Part shown: piece after piece, positions 32,938 to 41,932 of the stretch
Numbering within the stretch: the stretch's first letter is position 1
Layout: every line of letters begins with the position of its first letter
Assembly: GCA_050951505.1 (NCBI GenBank)
Contig: JBMNJE010000011.1
Location: 124,001 to 188,000, forward strand
Length of the DNA stretch: 64,000 nucleotides
Direction of reading: 5' to 3'
From: DUOA01 sp012839095
GTDB taxonomy: Bacteria; Bacillota; Clostridia; Caldicoprobacterales; DTU083
Notes under the pieces: generated by a model
What the model saw: the letters and a program-made list of their open reading frames with translations, nothing else
Told to the model about the DNA's origin: nothing
The model's database searches: none
Position numbers and translations under genes: made by a program

Positions 32938-34461
32938 ATGAAGCTTGCAGACCTAATGGAAGGACTACCCGTCATTGAATGGAAGGGTGACAGAAATACA
33001 GAAGTATCTGATATCTGTTATCATTCGGAAAGGGCGGCAGCCGGCAGTGCTTTTGTAGCTATCGAGGGTCTGAAATCGGACGGCCATAAATATTTAGCCG
33101 ATGCATTCTCCAGGGGAGCAGTCGCAGCAGCAGTCAGCAAGGAATTCTGTCAGCTTGCGGCATTACGAAGTCTTCCTCAGGGCAGGACAGCTGTCAGGGT
33201 AAAGGACACCCGGGCGGCTTTAAGCAGGATGGCTGCAAATTTTTACGGTAAGCCGTCAGAAGGTTTAACAATGATTGGCGTTACCGGTACCAATGGAAAG
33301 ACCTCAATAACCTGGATGATCCATGCAATTTTGCAGCAGCAATATGGCAGTGTGGGACAAATCGGTTCTCTGGGCATTTATTTTAGTCATCGATGGAAGC
33401 CTTCCACCCATACTACACCTGAATCTTTGGAACTTCAGAAGCTGTTAAGAGGAATGCTGAATTCCGGACTTAAGTCATGTGTCATGGAGGTTTCATCCCA
33501 TGCCCTTGAACTAAACAGGGTCAGGGATATTGACTTCGATGGGGCAGTTTTTGCCAACCTTACTCATGAGCATTTGGATTTTCACAAATCAATGGAACAA
33601 TACTACATGGCCAAGCGCAAGCTTTTCTATATGACCGGGCAGTTCAATGTAATCAATACAGATGATATTTATGGGAAAAGGCTGGCTTTAGAGCTTTCAT
33701 CCGGCAGAGGGACCCGTCTCATCACCTATGGACTGGGAGGAGAAGCACATTTTAAGGCCCATGATATCCGGATACATAAAAACTATACCGAATTTTTGCT
33801 TGTTACTCCGACGGGTGAAATGCCGATAAAGACCTGCCTGCCCGGAAAATACAATATTTATAACTGCCTGGCTGCAGCAGCTTGTGCTGAAGCAATGGGG
33901 CTGGAACTTACCCAAATCCGGGACGGACTGGAAGGGGTCAGACAGATACCCGGGAGATTTGAGCAGATACCTGCTGAAGGAAATGTAAATATAATAATTG
34001 ACTATGCCCATACCCCGGATGGATTCCGGCAGATTCTTGAAACGGTCCGTCAGACTGCAAAGGGACGAATTGTGATGGTTTTTGGATGTGTGGGCGAACG
34101 GGATAAATCCAAAAGAAGCGTAATGGGGCAAATTGCTTCCAAATACAGTGATTTGTGCATTTTAACCACAGACAACTGCCGTTCTGAGGATCCGGAGGAC
34201 ATCATCAATCAAATCAAAAAAGGGTTTATTCCAGGCACAAAACATGTGGAGATTTTGGATCGGGAAACGGCTATCCGCTATGCCATATTAAGCAGCAAGG
34301 AAAACGACACCATCCTTATTACCGGAAAAGGACATGAACAAAGACAGATTATAGGAGATACCGTTTATTATTTTAATGAGAGGGAAATTATATCCGTTGC
34401 CTTGCGGGAACGGTCCAGGCAGGCCGTATTAGGGGCAAAAGTGGCGCAGATGCCAGTTTAA
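32938..34461 (+). CDS. murE: MurE-like UDP-N-acetylmuramyl-tripeptide synthetase
   Basis: Product of 507 residues. The ATG at 32938 follows AAAGGAGAA; a longer in-frame start at 32836 lacks a site and lengthens the family's usual N-terminus. ATP-site motif GVTGTNGKTSITW, substrate-site TTPESLELQ and EVSSHALELNRV, central YAHTPDGFRQIL, and the amino-acid recognition motif DNCRSEDP. In meso-diaminopimelate-adding MurE this motif is DNPRxEDP; here proline is replaced by cysteine but the arginine is kept, so diaminopimelate is the likely substrate. The gene stands outside a cell-wall cluster, which raises the possibility of a second, specialised copy. Confidence 0.85.
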   Translation: MKLADLMEGLPVIEWKGDRNTEVSDICYHSERAAAGSAFVAIEGLKSDGHKYLADAFSRGAVAAAVSKEFCQLAALRSLPQGRTAVRVKDTRAALSRMAANFYGKPSEGLTMIGVTGTNGKTSITWMIHAILQQQYGSVGQIGSLGIYFSHRWKPSTHTTPESLELQKLLRGMLNSGLKSCVMEVSSHALELNRVRDIDFDGAVFANLTHEHLDFHKSMEQYYMAKRKLFYMTGQFNVINTDDIYGKRLALELSSGRGTRLITYGLGGEAHFKAHDIRIHKNYTEFLLVTPTGEMPIKTCLPGKYNIYNCLAAAACAEAMGLELTQIRDGLEGVRQIPGRFEQIPAEGNVNIIIDYAHTPDGFRQILETVRQTAKGRIVMVFGCVGERDKSKRSVMGQIASKYSDLCILTTDNCRSEDPEDIINQIKKGFIPGTKHVEILDRETAIRYAILSSKENDTILITGKGHEQRQIIGDTVYYFNEREIISVALRERSRQAVLGAKVAQMPV

Positions 34462-34467
34462 TCCCGA

Positions 34468-34495
34468 TTGACAAACCTGCTGTTGATGCTATAAT
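34468..34495 (+). promoter_or_regulatory. Consensus promoter of the first catabolic unit
   Basis: TTGACA (34468-34473), a 16-base spacer, TATAAT (34490-34495), both perfect. Confidence 0.88.
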
Positions 34496-34527
34496 TATAA
34501 GGACTTCTTTTTTTAATCATTCTGAAT

Positions 34528-34541
34528 TGTAAACGCTTACA
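34528..34541. promoter_or_regulatory. Perfect cre / LacI-family operator
   Basis: TGTAAACGCTTACA fits the CcpA cre consensus TGWAARCGYTWNCA fully and lies about 25 bases after the expected transcription start, a roadblock position. Either CcpA or the LacI-type regulator at 38090 could bind it. Confidence 0.7.
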
Positions 34542-34586
34542 TTTAAAACACATCGCTTGTACCAATATCTGTGAGGAGGGCTTAAC

Positions 34587-35744
34587 TTGGAAAAAGTCAG
34601 AATAGGTGTTATAGGGATAGGCAATATGGGGTCTGTCCATGCTTCCTATCTTAAAGCAGGAGAGATACCCAATGCAGAGCTGACGGCAGTCTGCGATACC
34701 AATCCTCAGCGCCTTAAATGGGCTAAGGAAAATTTAGGGGAAGATATTCACTTATTTGACAATGCAGACGCTTTCTTTGCTTCCGGAAAAATGGATGCAG
34801 TAATGATAGTTACTCCCCACTATCATCATCCACCAATGGCCATCCAGGCACTTGAACAGGGATACCATACCCTGATAGAGAAGCCTGCCGGGGTATATAC
34901 AAAGCAGGTCAGAGAGATGAATGAGGCGGCAGAAAAAAGCGGCAAGGTCTTTGGTATTATGTACAACCAGCGCACCAATCCCATCTATCAGAAGGTAAGG
35001 GATTTAGTACAATCGGGGGAATTGGGCGAAATAAAGCGTACTATTTGGATTATTACCAATTGGTATCGTCCGCAGAGCTATTATGATTCCGGAGGCTGGA
35101 GGGCTACCTGGGCAGGGGAAGGCGGCGGTGTGCTTCTGAATCAGGATCCTCATCAATTGGACCTCTGGCAATGGATGTGCGGCTTGCCCAAACGGGTCAG
35201 GGCTTTCTGCGCCTTTGGAAAATATCATAGCATTGAAGTTGAAGACGATGTTACCGGGTATGTGGAGTACGAAAACGGAGCAACCGGACTGTTTGTTACT
35301 TCCACCGGTGAATCCCCTGGTACCAACCGATTTGAGATTTCTGCAGATAGGGGCAAGCTGGTAATAGAATCCGGCAGGATTACCTTTTGGAGGCTCAGGG
35401 TTCCGGAACGTCAGTTCAATGCCGAATACAGGGGTGGTTTCGGAGAACCGGAATGTTGGAAATGTGAAATCCCGGTTTACGGAGAGGCAAAAGAGCATAA
35501 GGGAATTACTGAGAACTGGGTACAGGGAATTCTGAAGGGAACGCCCTTATTGGCCCCAGGCACAGAAGGAATCAATGGATTGCAGATATCCAATGCCATG
35601 CATCTTTCCGCATGGACCGATTCCTGGGTGGAAATTCCTGTGGACGAGGATCTGTTCTATGAGAAGCTGCAGGAAAAAATAGCCTCCTCCACTTTTAAAA
35701 AGGCATCGGAAGACATTATTCTGAATACAGAAGGTACCTATTGA
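34587..35744 (+). CDS. Gfo/Idh/MocA family oxidoreductase
   Basis: Product of 385 residues with a TTG start at 34587 after GAGGAGGG. Rossmann motif GVIGIGNMGSVHASYL, the conserved TLIEKPAGVYTKQV with the catalytic lysine, and a long C-terminal substrate domain with LLNQDPHQLDLWQWMCG. Family members oxidise sugars or polyols, including at C3 of glycosides, with NAD. It is followed by a TIM-barrel isomerase/epimerase 22 bases downstream, a pairing common in operons for unusual sugars, inositols and glycosides. The promoter and cre-like site upstream suggest catabolite-type control. The substrate is unknown. Confidence 0.87.
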   Translation: MEKVRIGVIGIGNMGSVHASYLKAGEIPNAELTAVCDTNPQRLKWAKENLGEDIHLFDNADAFFASGKMDAVMIVTPHYHHPPMAIQALEQGYHTLIEKPAGVYTKQVREMNEAAEKSGKVFGIMYNQRTNPIYQKVRDLVQSGELGEIKRTIWIITNWYRPQSYYDSGGWRATWAGEGGGVLLNQDPHQLDLWQWMCGLPKRVRAFCAFGKYHSIEVEDDVTGYVEYENGATGLFVTSTGESPGTNRFEISADRGKLVIESGRITFWRLRVPERQFNAEYRGGFGEPECWKCEIPVYGEAKEHKGITENWVQGILKGTPLLAPGTEGINGLQISNAMHLSAWTDSWVEIPVDEDLFYEKLQEKIASSTFKKASEDIILNTEGTY

Positions 35745-35766
35745 ATATTTAGAAAGAGGTGCTCAT

Positions 35767-36540
35767 ATGAATTATCCCAAAATTGCAGCACAGATGTATA
35801 CGGTCAGAGATTTTTGTAAAACACCTGACGGCATCAGAGAGAGTCTGAAGAAGATTAAAGAAGCCGGCTATGATGCTGTTCAGGTATCAGGAATTGGCCC
35901 CATTGGTCATCAGGAAATGAAGGATATGACAGATGAATTGGGAATTACCATCTGTGCTACCCATATCAGCTTTGACCGGATTAAGGAAGACACACAGGAT
36001 GTAATTCGACAGCACAAGCTCTGGAATTGCAAGTATGTTGGTGTTGGTGCCATGCCGAGCCCGTATTCAACCAGCAAGGAGGGCTATGTATCCTTCGCCA
36101 GGGAAGCATCCGAATACGCCAGAATCCTGCATGACAATGGACTGCAGTTTATCTACCATAATCACAGCTTTGAATATCAGAAGTTCGACGGTATAACCGG
36201 TATGGAAATACTATTGCAGGAAAGCGATCCGGAAGTGTTTGGGTTCGAACTGGACACCTATTGGGTGCAGCATGGAGGAGCTGATCCCATTGAATGGATC
36301 TATAAGGTCAGCGGTCGCATGGATGTTGTACATTTCAAGGACATGGCTGTTCAGGTCAGAGATGGACGGGTACAGATTATGACCGAGGTCGGTGAAGGCA
36401 ATCTCAACTGGAAGGGTATTATCAAAGCCTGCGCTGAAACAGGCGTGAAATGGGCTGCGGTTGAACAGGATATCTGTCAGCGTGATCCGTTTGAAAGCCT
36501 GGCTATCAGCAGAAGAAACCTGAAAGAAATGGGTCTGTAG
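35767..36540 (+). CDS. Sugar phosphate isomerase/epimerase family TIM-barrel protein
   Basis: Product of 257 residues; ATG after AGAAAGAGGTG. It belongs to the xylose isomerase-like/AP endonuclease 2 TIM-barrel family: AAQMYTVRDFCKTPDGI at the first strand, then HISFDRI, FIYHNHSFEY, FELDTYWVQHGG, MDVVHFKDM and a final AAVEQDI. Together these give the metal-binding E/D/H/E-type site. Relatives include inosose dehydratases, sugar epimerases and glycoside C-C or C-O cleaving lyases. It forms a two-gene unit with the oxidoreductase before it and ends in a strong terminator. Confidence 0.87.
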   Translation: MNYPKIAAQMYTVRDFCKTPDGIRESLKKIKEAGYDAVQVSGIGPIGHQEMKDMTDELGITICATHISFDRIKEDTQDVIRQHKLWNCKYVGVGAMPSPYSTSKEGYVSFAREASEYARILHDNGLQFIYHNHSFEYQKFDGITGMEILLQESDPEVFGFELDTYWVQHGGADPIEWIYKVSGRMDVVHFKDMAVQVRDGRVQIMTEVGEGNLNWKGIIKACAETGVKWAAVEQDICQRDPFESLAISRRNLKEMGL

Positions 36541-36580
36541 ACCTCAGATTTTATCGTATAAAAAGAAAGTTGGAACAGTA

Positions 36581-36637
36581 AGCATTGCAGCCCATGGAGT
36601 TGCTCAAAATGAGCATATCAGGCTGCAATGCTTTTTT
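36581..36637 (+). terminator. Large branched terminator after the isomerase gene
   Basis: AGCATTGCAGCC (36581-36592) pairs perfectly with GGCTGCAATGCT (36621-36632), enclosing a smaller TGCTC/GAGCA hairpin, and is followed by TTTTTT. It separates the locus into two units. Confidence 0.88.
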
Positions 36638-36688
36638 GTCTGAATTAAAAGGAATTCTTAGATTAATGGCGAATATGATAAATATTAC

Positions 36689-36702
36689 TGCAATCGATTG
36701 CA
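36689..36702. promoter_or_regulatory. LacI-type operator palindrome of the second catabolic unit
   Basis: TGCAATCGATTGCA is a perfect 14-base palindrome with a central CG, as in LacI/GalR-family operators, directly before the ribosome binding site of the first gene. The LacI-type gene lies in the same unit. Confidence 0.68.
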
Positions 36703-36717
36703 CGGAGGTAAGCCTTA

Positions 36718-38073
36718 ATGACAAAGCATGAGCGTTTTTCCATAAAAACACTGGAGGAATTAAAAAGCAAGGTAACAGAGATGGGTCTTAGTCTGCCCTT
36801 GTGCGAAGATATGAGCATTCTTTTAAAGCCCTTGCAGCTTGGGGACAAGGTTATACATAACCGAATGGCCGTTCAGCCTATGGAGGGTTGTGACGCAAAT
36901 GAGGACGGGTCCCCCAGCGAATTGGTTTTCAGGCGCTATGAGCGTTTTACCCGGGGAGGGGCAGGATTGCTCTGGGCAGAAGCAACTGCTGTTACTCAGG
37001 ATGGCAGGGCTAATCCCAGACAATTGTTTATCAGCAGGGACAACTTGGATGGATTCAAGCGGCTTGTGGAGAAAATAAAGGAATTCTCATCTATAGCAGC
37101 AGGTCTGCCCTATACGGTTATCCAGCTGACTCATTCCGGCAGATACAGCAGGCCGGCCGGAAAAGCAGAGCCAATTGTTGCGGTAAGTAACCCCTGGCTG
37201 GATGTGGAAGGAACTGAGTATCGCATTATTACAGATTCAGAGCTGGAAAAGTTGGAAGACGAATTTGTAAAGGCTGCAGTACTGGCCCGGGAGGCAGGTT
37301 TCGATGCGGTAGACATCAAGGCCTGTCACAGATATCTTAATTCCGAGCTTTTATCTGCTTTCACCCGGGAAGGAAAGTACGGCGGTTCCTTTGAAAACCG
37401 TACCCGTTTTTTAACCAATATAGTAGATAAGATCAGGGATAGGCTTGGCAATTCCCTGGATATCGCAGTCAGGCTGAATGCTTATGATGCAATACCATAT
37501 CCGTATGGCTGGGGTGTCTGTAAGGAGGATCACCGTATCCTGGACTTAACCGAACCCAAAAAGCTTATGAAGATACTGTGGGAAAAAGGCGTGAAGCTGG
37601 TAAATGTTACCTGTGGCAACCCATATTACAACCCCCATGTAAACCGTCCCTATGACACTGGGTTTTACACTCCGCCGGAACATCAGCTGGTTGGTGTGGA
37701 GCGGATTTTAAGAACGGGAAAAGAGCTGCAGGAAGCTGCTCCTGAAGCAGTGGTTGTGGGCACCGGTTTCAGCTGGCTTCGTGAGTTTGGCGGACCGGCA
37801 GCGGCAGGTGCTATTGGGGAAGGCTGGTTTAAAATCGCGGGATTCGGACGTCAGGCTTTTGCTTATCCGGATTTTGCCAATGATATAATAAAAAGAGGCG
37901 GAATGCTTCCCTCCAAATGCTGCATAGCCTGTGGAAAATGTTCGGAAATCATGAGATACGGCGGAAAAACAGGATGTGTCATAAAGGACGGCGAAGTCTA
38001 TTTGCCGCTTTATAATGAATGCAGAAAAGGTAAACCGAAACTGGTCAGCAGATATATTGCTGAGCATGTGTAG
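36718..38073 (+). CDS. Old-yellow-enzyme-type NADH:flavin oxidoreductase with Cys cluster
   Basis: Product of 451 residues; the ATG follows CGGAGGTAAG. It has the FMN-binding TIM barrel of the OYE/2,4-dienoyl-CoA reductase group: KPLQLGDKVIHNRMAVQPM, VIQLTHSGRYS, FDAVDIKACHRYL with the active-site histidine, LSAFTREGKYGGSFENRTRF, and GTGFSWLREFG. At the C-terminus is CCIACGKCSEIMR...GC, a likely [4Fe-4S] site as in DCR/BaiCD-type enzymes, but the further FAD/NADPH domain of those larger enzymes is absent. It would reduce an activated double bond, or run in reverse. It is the first gene of a six-gene unit. Confidence 0.85.
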   Translation: MTKHERFSIKTLEELKSKVTEMGLSLPLCEDMSILLKPLQLGDKVIHNRMAVQPMEGCDANEDGSPSELVFRRYERFTRGGAGLLWAEATAVTQDGRANPRQLFISRDNLDGFKRLVEKIKEFSSIAAGLPYTVIQLTHSGRYSRPAGKAEPIVAVSNPWLDVEGTEYRIITDSELEKLEDEFVKAAVLAREAGFDAVDIKACHRYLNSELLSAFTREGKYGGSFENRTRFLTNIVDKIRDRLGNSLDIAVRLNAYDAIPYPYGWGVCKEDHRILDLTEPKKLMKILWEKGVKLVNVTCGNPYYNPHVNRPYDTGFYTPPEHQLVGVERILRTGKELQEAAPEAVVVGTGFSWLREFGGPAAAGAIGEGWFKIAGFGRQAFAYPDFANDIIKRGGMLPSKCCIACGKCSEIMRYGGKTGCVIKDGEVYLPLYNECRKGKPKLVSRYIAEHV

Positions 38074-38089
38074 GGTATAAGCTGAAGTT

Positions 38090-39094
38090 ATGGTAACCAT
38101 AAAAGATGTTGCAAGAAAAGCAGGTGTCTCCACCAGTACCGTGTCCCGTACCTTAAGCGGAAGGATTCCGGTGGATCCTCATACAAGAGAAAAAGTGCTG
38201 GCAGCTGTCAGGGAACTCAATTACCAGCCCAATGAACTGGCTAAGGGGTTAAAAGAAGGAAAAACAAAATCCATGGGTCTGATCATGCCAAATATCTGCA
38301 ATCCGGTTTTCCCTTTGGTATCCCGCGGAGTAGAGGACACAGCTAGGAAACACGGGTACACCCTGATTATCTGCAATACAGATGAAGACCCGATCAGGGA
38401 AATGGAATCCATACAAAAGCTTCGTAAGCAATGGGTGGATGGAATTATTCTGGCTGCCTCAGGCAGAGAAAACAGCCATATCCGGGAACTGAAGGATTCG
38501 GGGCTGCCTGTGGTGCTCCTTATTCGCAGGATGGAGGATGAAGTGGATGCAGTGCTGATTGACAATAATGCTTCTGCCTGCCAGGCTGTGTCTTACCTGC
38601 TCGAGACCGGGCACCGCAGGATTGCCATTGTAAACGGAGACAGAAGGCTTCCCCTGTACCGGGAAAGATACCGGGGATACATACAGGCACTGAAGAAAGC
38701 CGGTATTGCGCCGGATCCCGGGCTGGTGCTGGAGGTAACTGATGAGGATTCCTGTTACAATGCCGTATACACTTTTCTGCGCTCCTCTTCGGATGTTGAT
38801 GCCATCTTTGCTGCAAACGATCTCAGGGCATTGGAAGCCATGCGGGCAGCAAAGGATGCTGGTTACCGCATTCCGGAGGACATATCAATAATGGGATTTG
38901 ACAACCTGCAGTTCAGCCCATTTCTGGATCCGCCGCTGACTACTGTGGATCAGCCGCTATATCAAATGGGGCAGACAGCTGCTGATCGGCTTCTTGCCCT
39001 CATTGAAGGAACTGCCTCGCCGGAACCTGAAGTCCGGATTATGAAAACTCAGTTAGTGATACGCGAATCAGTTAAGGACAGAACGGTAATATAA
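38090..39094 (+). CDS. LacI family transcriptional regulator
   Basis: Product of 334 residues. The N-terminal helix-turn-helix and hinge are typical: VTIKDVARKAGVSTSTVSRTL, then REKVLAAVRELNYQPNELA. The C-terminal part is a periplasmic-binding-like effector domain (MGLIMPNICNPVFPLVS ... ISIMGFDNLQFSPFLDPPLTTV). It starts 16 bases after the preceding stop with only a weak ribosome binding site, so it may be translated at a low level, as suits a repressor. It is inside the unit it probably controls through TGCAATCGATTGCA at 36689. Confidence 0.93.
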   Translation: MVTIKDVARKAGVSTSTVSRTLSGRIPVDPHTREKVLAAVRELNYQPNELAKGLKEGKTKSMGLIMPNICNPVFPLVSRGVEDTARKHGYTLIICNTDEDPIREMESIQKLRKQWVDGIILAASGRENSHIRELKDSGLPVVLLIRRMEDEVDAVLIDNNASACQAVSYLLETGHRRIAIVNGDRRLPLYRERYRGYIQALKKAGIAPDPGLVLEVTDEDSCYNAVYTFLRSSSDVDAIFAANDLRALEAMRAAKDAGYRIPEDISIMGFDNLQFSPFLDPPLTTVDQPLYQMGQTAADRLLALIEGTASPEPEVRIMKTQLVIRESVKDRTVI

Positions 39095-39141
39095 ACAGAG
39101 AAGATGAATTCCCTTCTCTGTCTGGGAAAGGATGATTGAAA

Positions 39142-39927
39142 GTGGAAAACAAGGTTGCCGTTGTTACCGGAGGAGCCCGGGGCATCGGACTGGCCATATC
39201 CATGCAGCTGGCCCGTGAAGGCTGTGCGCTGGCTGTTTTGGGTACATCTTCAGAGGAGAAGGCTATGAATAATATGAAGCCGATACTTGACGAAGGAGCC
39301 AGGGTTCTTTATGTTCAGGGCAGCCTGGGTAATGCAAAGGACAGGCAAAGATTTTTAAACGCAATTCTGAATCGATACGGAAGAATAGATGTTCTGGTTA
39401 ACAATGCCGGGGTGGCACCGAAACAAAGGATGGATCTGCTGGAAACGACTGAGGACAGTTTTGACTTTGTAATGGACATTAACCTGAAAGGCACTTTTTT
39501 CCTGACGCAGGCCATAGCGCGCCAGATGGTGGATCAGTTAAGGAAGGAGGCCGGGCATAACAGAAATCCCATGCCCGTCATTATTACAATTTCCTCAATG
39601 TCGGAATATACAGCCTCTGTAAACCGCGGAGAGTACTGCATATCCAAGGCCGGTCTGGGTATGATGACAAAACTTTTTGCAGACAGATTATCGGAAGAGG
39701 GAATACTGGTGTATGAAATCCGGCCGGGCATTATAAGGACAGACATGACCCGGACAGTTGCAGAAAAATATGACAGGCTGATAGCAGACGGCCTGCTGCC
39801 GCAAAAACGCTGGGGTGAGCCTGAGGATGTAGCAAATGCTGTATCAGTTCTGTGCTCCGGCAGTCTGGCTTACAGCACCGGTCAGACCATCGATGTGGAT
39901 GGCGGGTTTCACATAAGGAGGCTGTAA
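39142..39927 (+). CDS. SDR family NAD(P)-dependent oxidoreductase
   Basis: Product of 261 residues. A GTG at 39142 is preferred, seven bases after AAAGGATG; an in-frame TTG at 39136 is too close to that site. Classical short-chain dehydrogenase features: VAVVTGGARGIGLAIS, VLVNNAGVAP, ISSMSEY with the catalytic serine, and YCISKAG with Y-x3-K. It ends with the usual TGQTIDVDGGF. It interconverts a secondary alcohol and a ketone. A short hairpin (CAGAGAAG/CTTCTCTG) lies between it and the LacI gene. Its stop is one base before the next start, indicating coupling. Confidence 0.9.
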   Translation: MENKVAVVTGGARGIGLAISMQLAREGCALAVLGTSSEEKAMNNMKPILDEGARVLYVQGSLGNAKDRQRFLNAILNRYGRIDVLVNNAGVAPKQRMDLLETTEDSFDFVMDINLKGTFFLTQAIARQMVDQLRKEAGHNRNPMPVIITISSMSEYTASVNRGEYCISKAGLGMMTKLFADRLSEEGILVYEIRPGIIRTDMTRTVAEKYDRLIADGLLPQKRWGEPEDVANAVSVLCSGSLAYSTGQTIDVDGGFHIRRL

Positions 39928-39928
39928 G

Positions 39929-41917
39929 ATGACTGGGAATCGCATAACCATTTCAGGTCTTAGTATTCCTGTCTGGTCTTTGAACACTGCAATAGTAGGC
40001 TCCGGGGCAGCTGCGCTGAATGCAGCCGATCGTCTTTTTTCCCTGGGACAAAGGGATATCGCAATCATTACCGAGGGCTGGAAAATGGGAACTTCCCGTA
40101 ACACAGGATCGGACAAGCAGACCTATTATAAACTCAGTCTGGACAGCACTGCTGCAGATTCCGTCATGGAAATGGCTCAGACATTGTACAGCGGAGGGGC
40201 AGTGGACGGCGATCTTGCCCTGGTTGAAGCCGCCCTGTCCGCTCAATGCTTCTACCGCCTGGTAGAAATAGGGGTTCCTTTTCCTCACAATCGTTATGGA
40301 GAGTATGTCGGATATAAGACAGACCATGATCCCAGGCAAAGAGCTACCTCGGCAGGACCTCTTACCTCCAGACTGATGATTGAAAGGCTGGAAGAACAGG
40401 TTTTACGGAAAAACATTCCCATTTTTGACGGTTACCAGGTTATTGCAATCCTTACTGATAAGGAGGGAAAGCAGTCAAGGGGACTGCTGGCACTTAACCT
40501 CAATAAGCTGGAGGATCCCAATGAGAGATACGTGGCTTTCAACTGCACCAATGTAATTTACGGCGTGGGCGGACCTGCCGGCCTCTACAGCGCTACGGTT
40601 TATCCCGAGAGTCAGACCGGTGCATCCGGCATTGCGCTGGAAGCCGGAGTAAGAGGCAAAAATCTGACGGAATCCCAGTATGGAATAGCCTCCGTCAAGT
40701 TCCGATGGAATCTGTCCGGTTCATATCAGCAAGTTTTGCCTCGTTATGTTTCCACAGAGGAGGACGGTAGTGATGAAAGGGAATTTCTTCTTGACTTTTT
40801 CCCTGATGCCGGCCGGATGCTGGATGCAGTATTCCTGAAGGGTTATCAATGGCCCTTTGATCCCAGAAAGGCAGCGGATTACGGTTCCTCTGTCATTGAT
40901 ATCCTGGTGTACCGGGAGAGGATGATAAAGGGCCGCAGGGTCTTCCTGGACTACACCAGGAATCCGGTGGTACCTGCCGGAGAATCACTGGACTTTGGCA
41001 TACTTGGGGAGGAAAGCTATAACTATCTGAAGCAGTCCCATGTTTTATTCGGTACCCCCATAGAAAGGCTCAATTACATGAATCAGCCTGCAGTTGAGCT
41101 TTATAAACAGAATGGGATAGATTTGGAGAAGGAGTATCTGGAAATTGCAGTATGTGCACAGCACAACAACGGAGGTCTGGCCGGCGGCATCTGGTGGGAA
41201 AGCAACATCCGTAACTTCTTCCCTGTAGGTGAGGTCAATGGCACTCACGGTGTCTACCGTCCGGGAGGAAGCGCCTTGAATTCAGGTCAGGTCGGCAGTA
41301 CACGGGCAGCTCAATATATTGCTGCAAGGTATTCAGACGGCCCGATGGATCCAGGCAGCTTCTCGGAACAGACCCGGGAAAAGCTGACAGCAAAAATAAG
41401 CCTGGGAGAAAAACTGCTTCAAAAGGCAGGCAGCACAAGCAATGTCAGGCAGATTAGAGAAGAGATCGGCCTCCGTACATCCTGGGCAGGGGCTCATATC
41501 CGTTCTCTGGAGGGAGCAGAGGATGCTTTGAAGGAGGCGCAGGAAGAGCTTATCTCTTTCTCCGACAAGATCCGGCTGTCTTCAGTATACGAGCTCCCCC
41601 ATGCCTTTCAGAATCTGGACCTGCTTATAACCCAGCTTGCATACTTTTCGGCCATAGCAGACTATATCCGCCAGGGCGGGAAGAGCAGGGGCTCCTACCT
41701 GGTTTACGATCCCAGGGGTCAGCTTCCTGCGGAAGGGCTGGAGGAAATATTCCGCTATTCATTGGATACGGGCAGGCTGTCCCGTCAGGTGCAGGAAGTA
41801 TTATATCAAAACGGCTCTTGTTCGATTGAATGGAGGCCTGTACGACCCATTCCGTCAGTGGATAATTGGTACGAAAACGTTTGGGCGGCATTCCGCAGGG
41901 ACGAAATAATACGATAA
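39929..41917 (+). CDS. FAD-dependent oxidoreductase (fumarate reductase/aspartate oxidase-like)
   Basis: Product of 662 residues; the ATG lies one base after the SDR stop. It has a dinucleotide-binding N-terminus (NTAIVGSGAAALNAADRLFS) and, near residue 420, HNNGGLAGGIWWESNIRN followed by FFPVGEVNGTHGVYRPGGSAL, the FAD-binding pattern of the FAD_binding_2 family. No signal peptide or membrane segment is evident, so it is cytosolic. It may feed or take electrons in the same pathway as the OYE-type enzyme. It is not a typical GlpA/GlpD glycerol-3-phosphate dehydrogenase. Substrate unknown. Confidence 0.82.
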   Translation: MTGNRITISGLSIPVWSLNTAIVGSGAAALNAADRLFSLGQRDIAIITEGWKMGTSRNTGSDKQTYYKLSLDSTAADSVMEMAQTLYSGGAVDGDLALVEAALSAQCFYRLVEIGVPFPHNRYGEYVGYKTDHDPRQRATSAGPLTSRLMIERLEEQVLRKNIPIFDGYQVIAILTDKEGKQSRGLLALNLNKLEDPNERYVAFNCTNVIYGVGGPAGLYSATVYPESQTGASGIALEAGVRGKNLTESQYGIASVKFRWNLSGSYQQVLPRYVSTEEDGSDEREFLLDFFPDAGRMLDAVFLKGYQWPFDPRKAADYGSSVIDILVYRERMIKGRRVFLDYTRNPVVPAGESLDFGILGEESYNYLKQSHVLFGTPIERLNYMNQPAVELYKQNGIDLEKEYLEIAVCAQHNNGGLAGGIWWESNIRNFFPVGEVNGTHGVYRPGGSALNSGQVGSTRAAQYIAARYSDGPMDPGSFSEQTREKLTAKISLGEKLLQKAGSTSNVRQIREEIGLRTSWAGAHIRSLEGAEDALKEAQEELISFSDKIRLSSVYELPHAFQNLDLLITQLAYFSAIADYIRQGGKSRGSYLVYDPRGQLPAEGLEEIFRYSLDTGRLSRQVQEVLYQNGSCSIEWRPVRPIPSVDNWYENVWAAFRRDEIIR

Positions 41918-41932
41918 CAGGAGGTAATATAC

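Noticed and set aside
39095..39121. Hairpin CAGAGAAG/CTTCTCTG between the LacI and SDR genes as a terminator
   Set aside because: No T tract follows, so it is at most an intercistronic mRNA structure.
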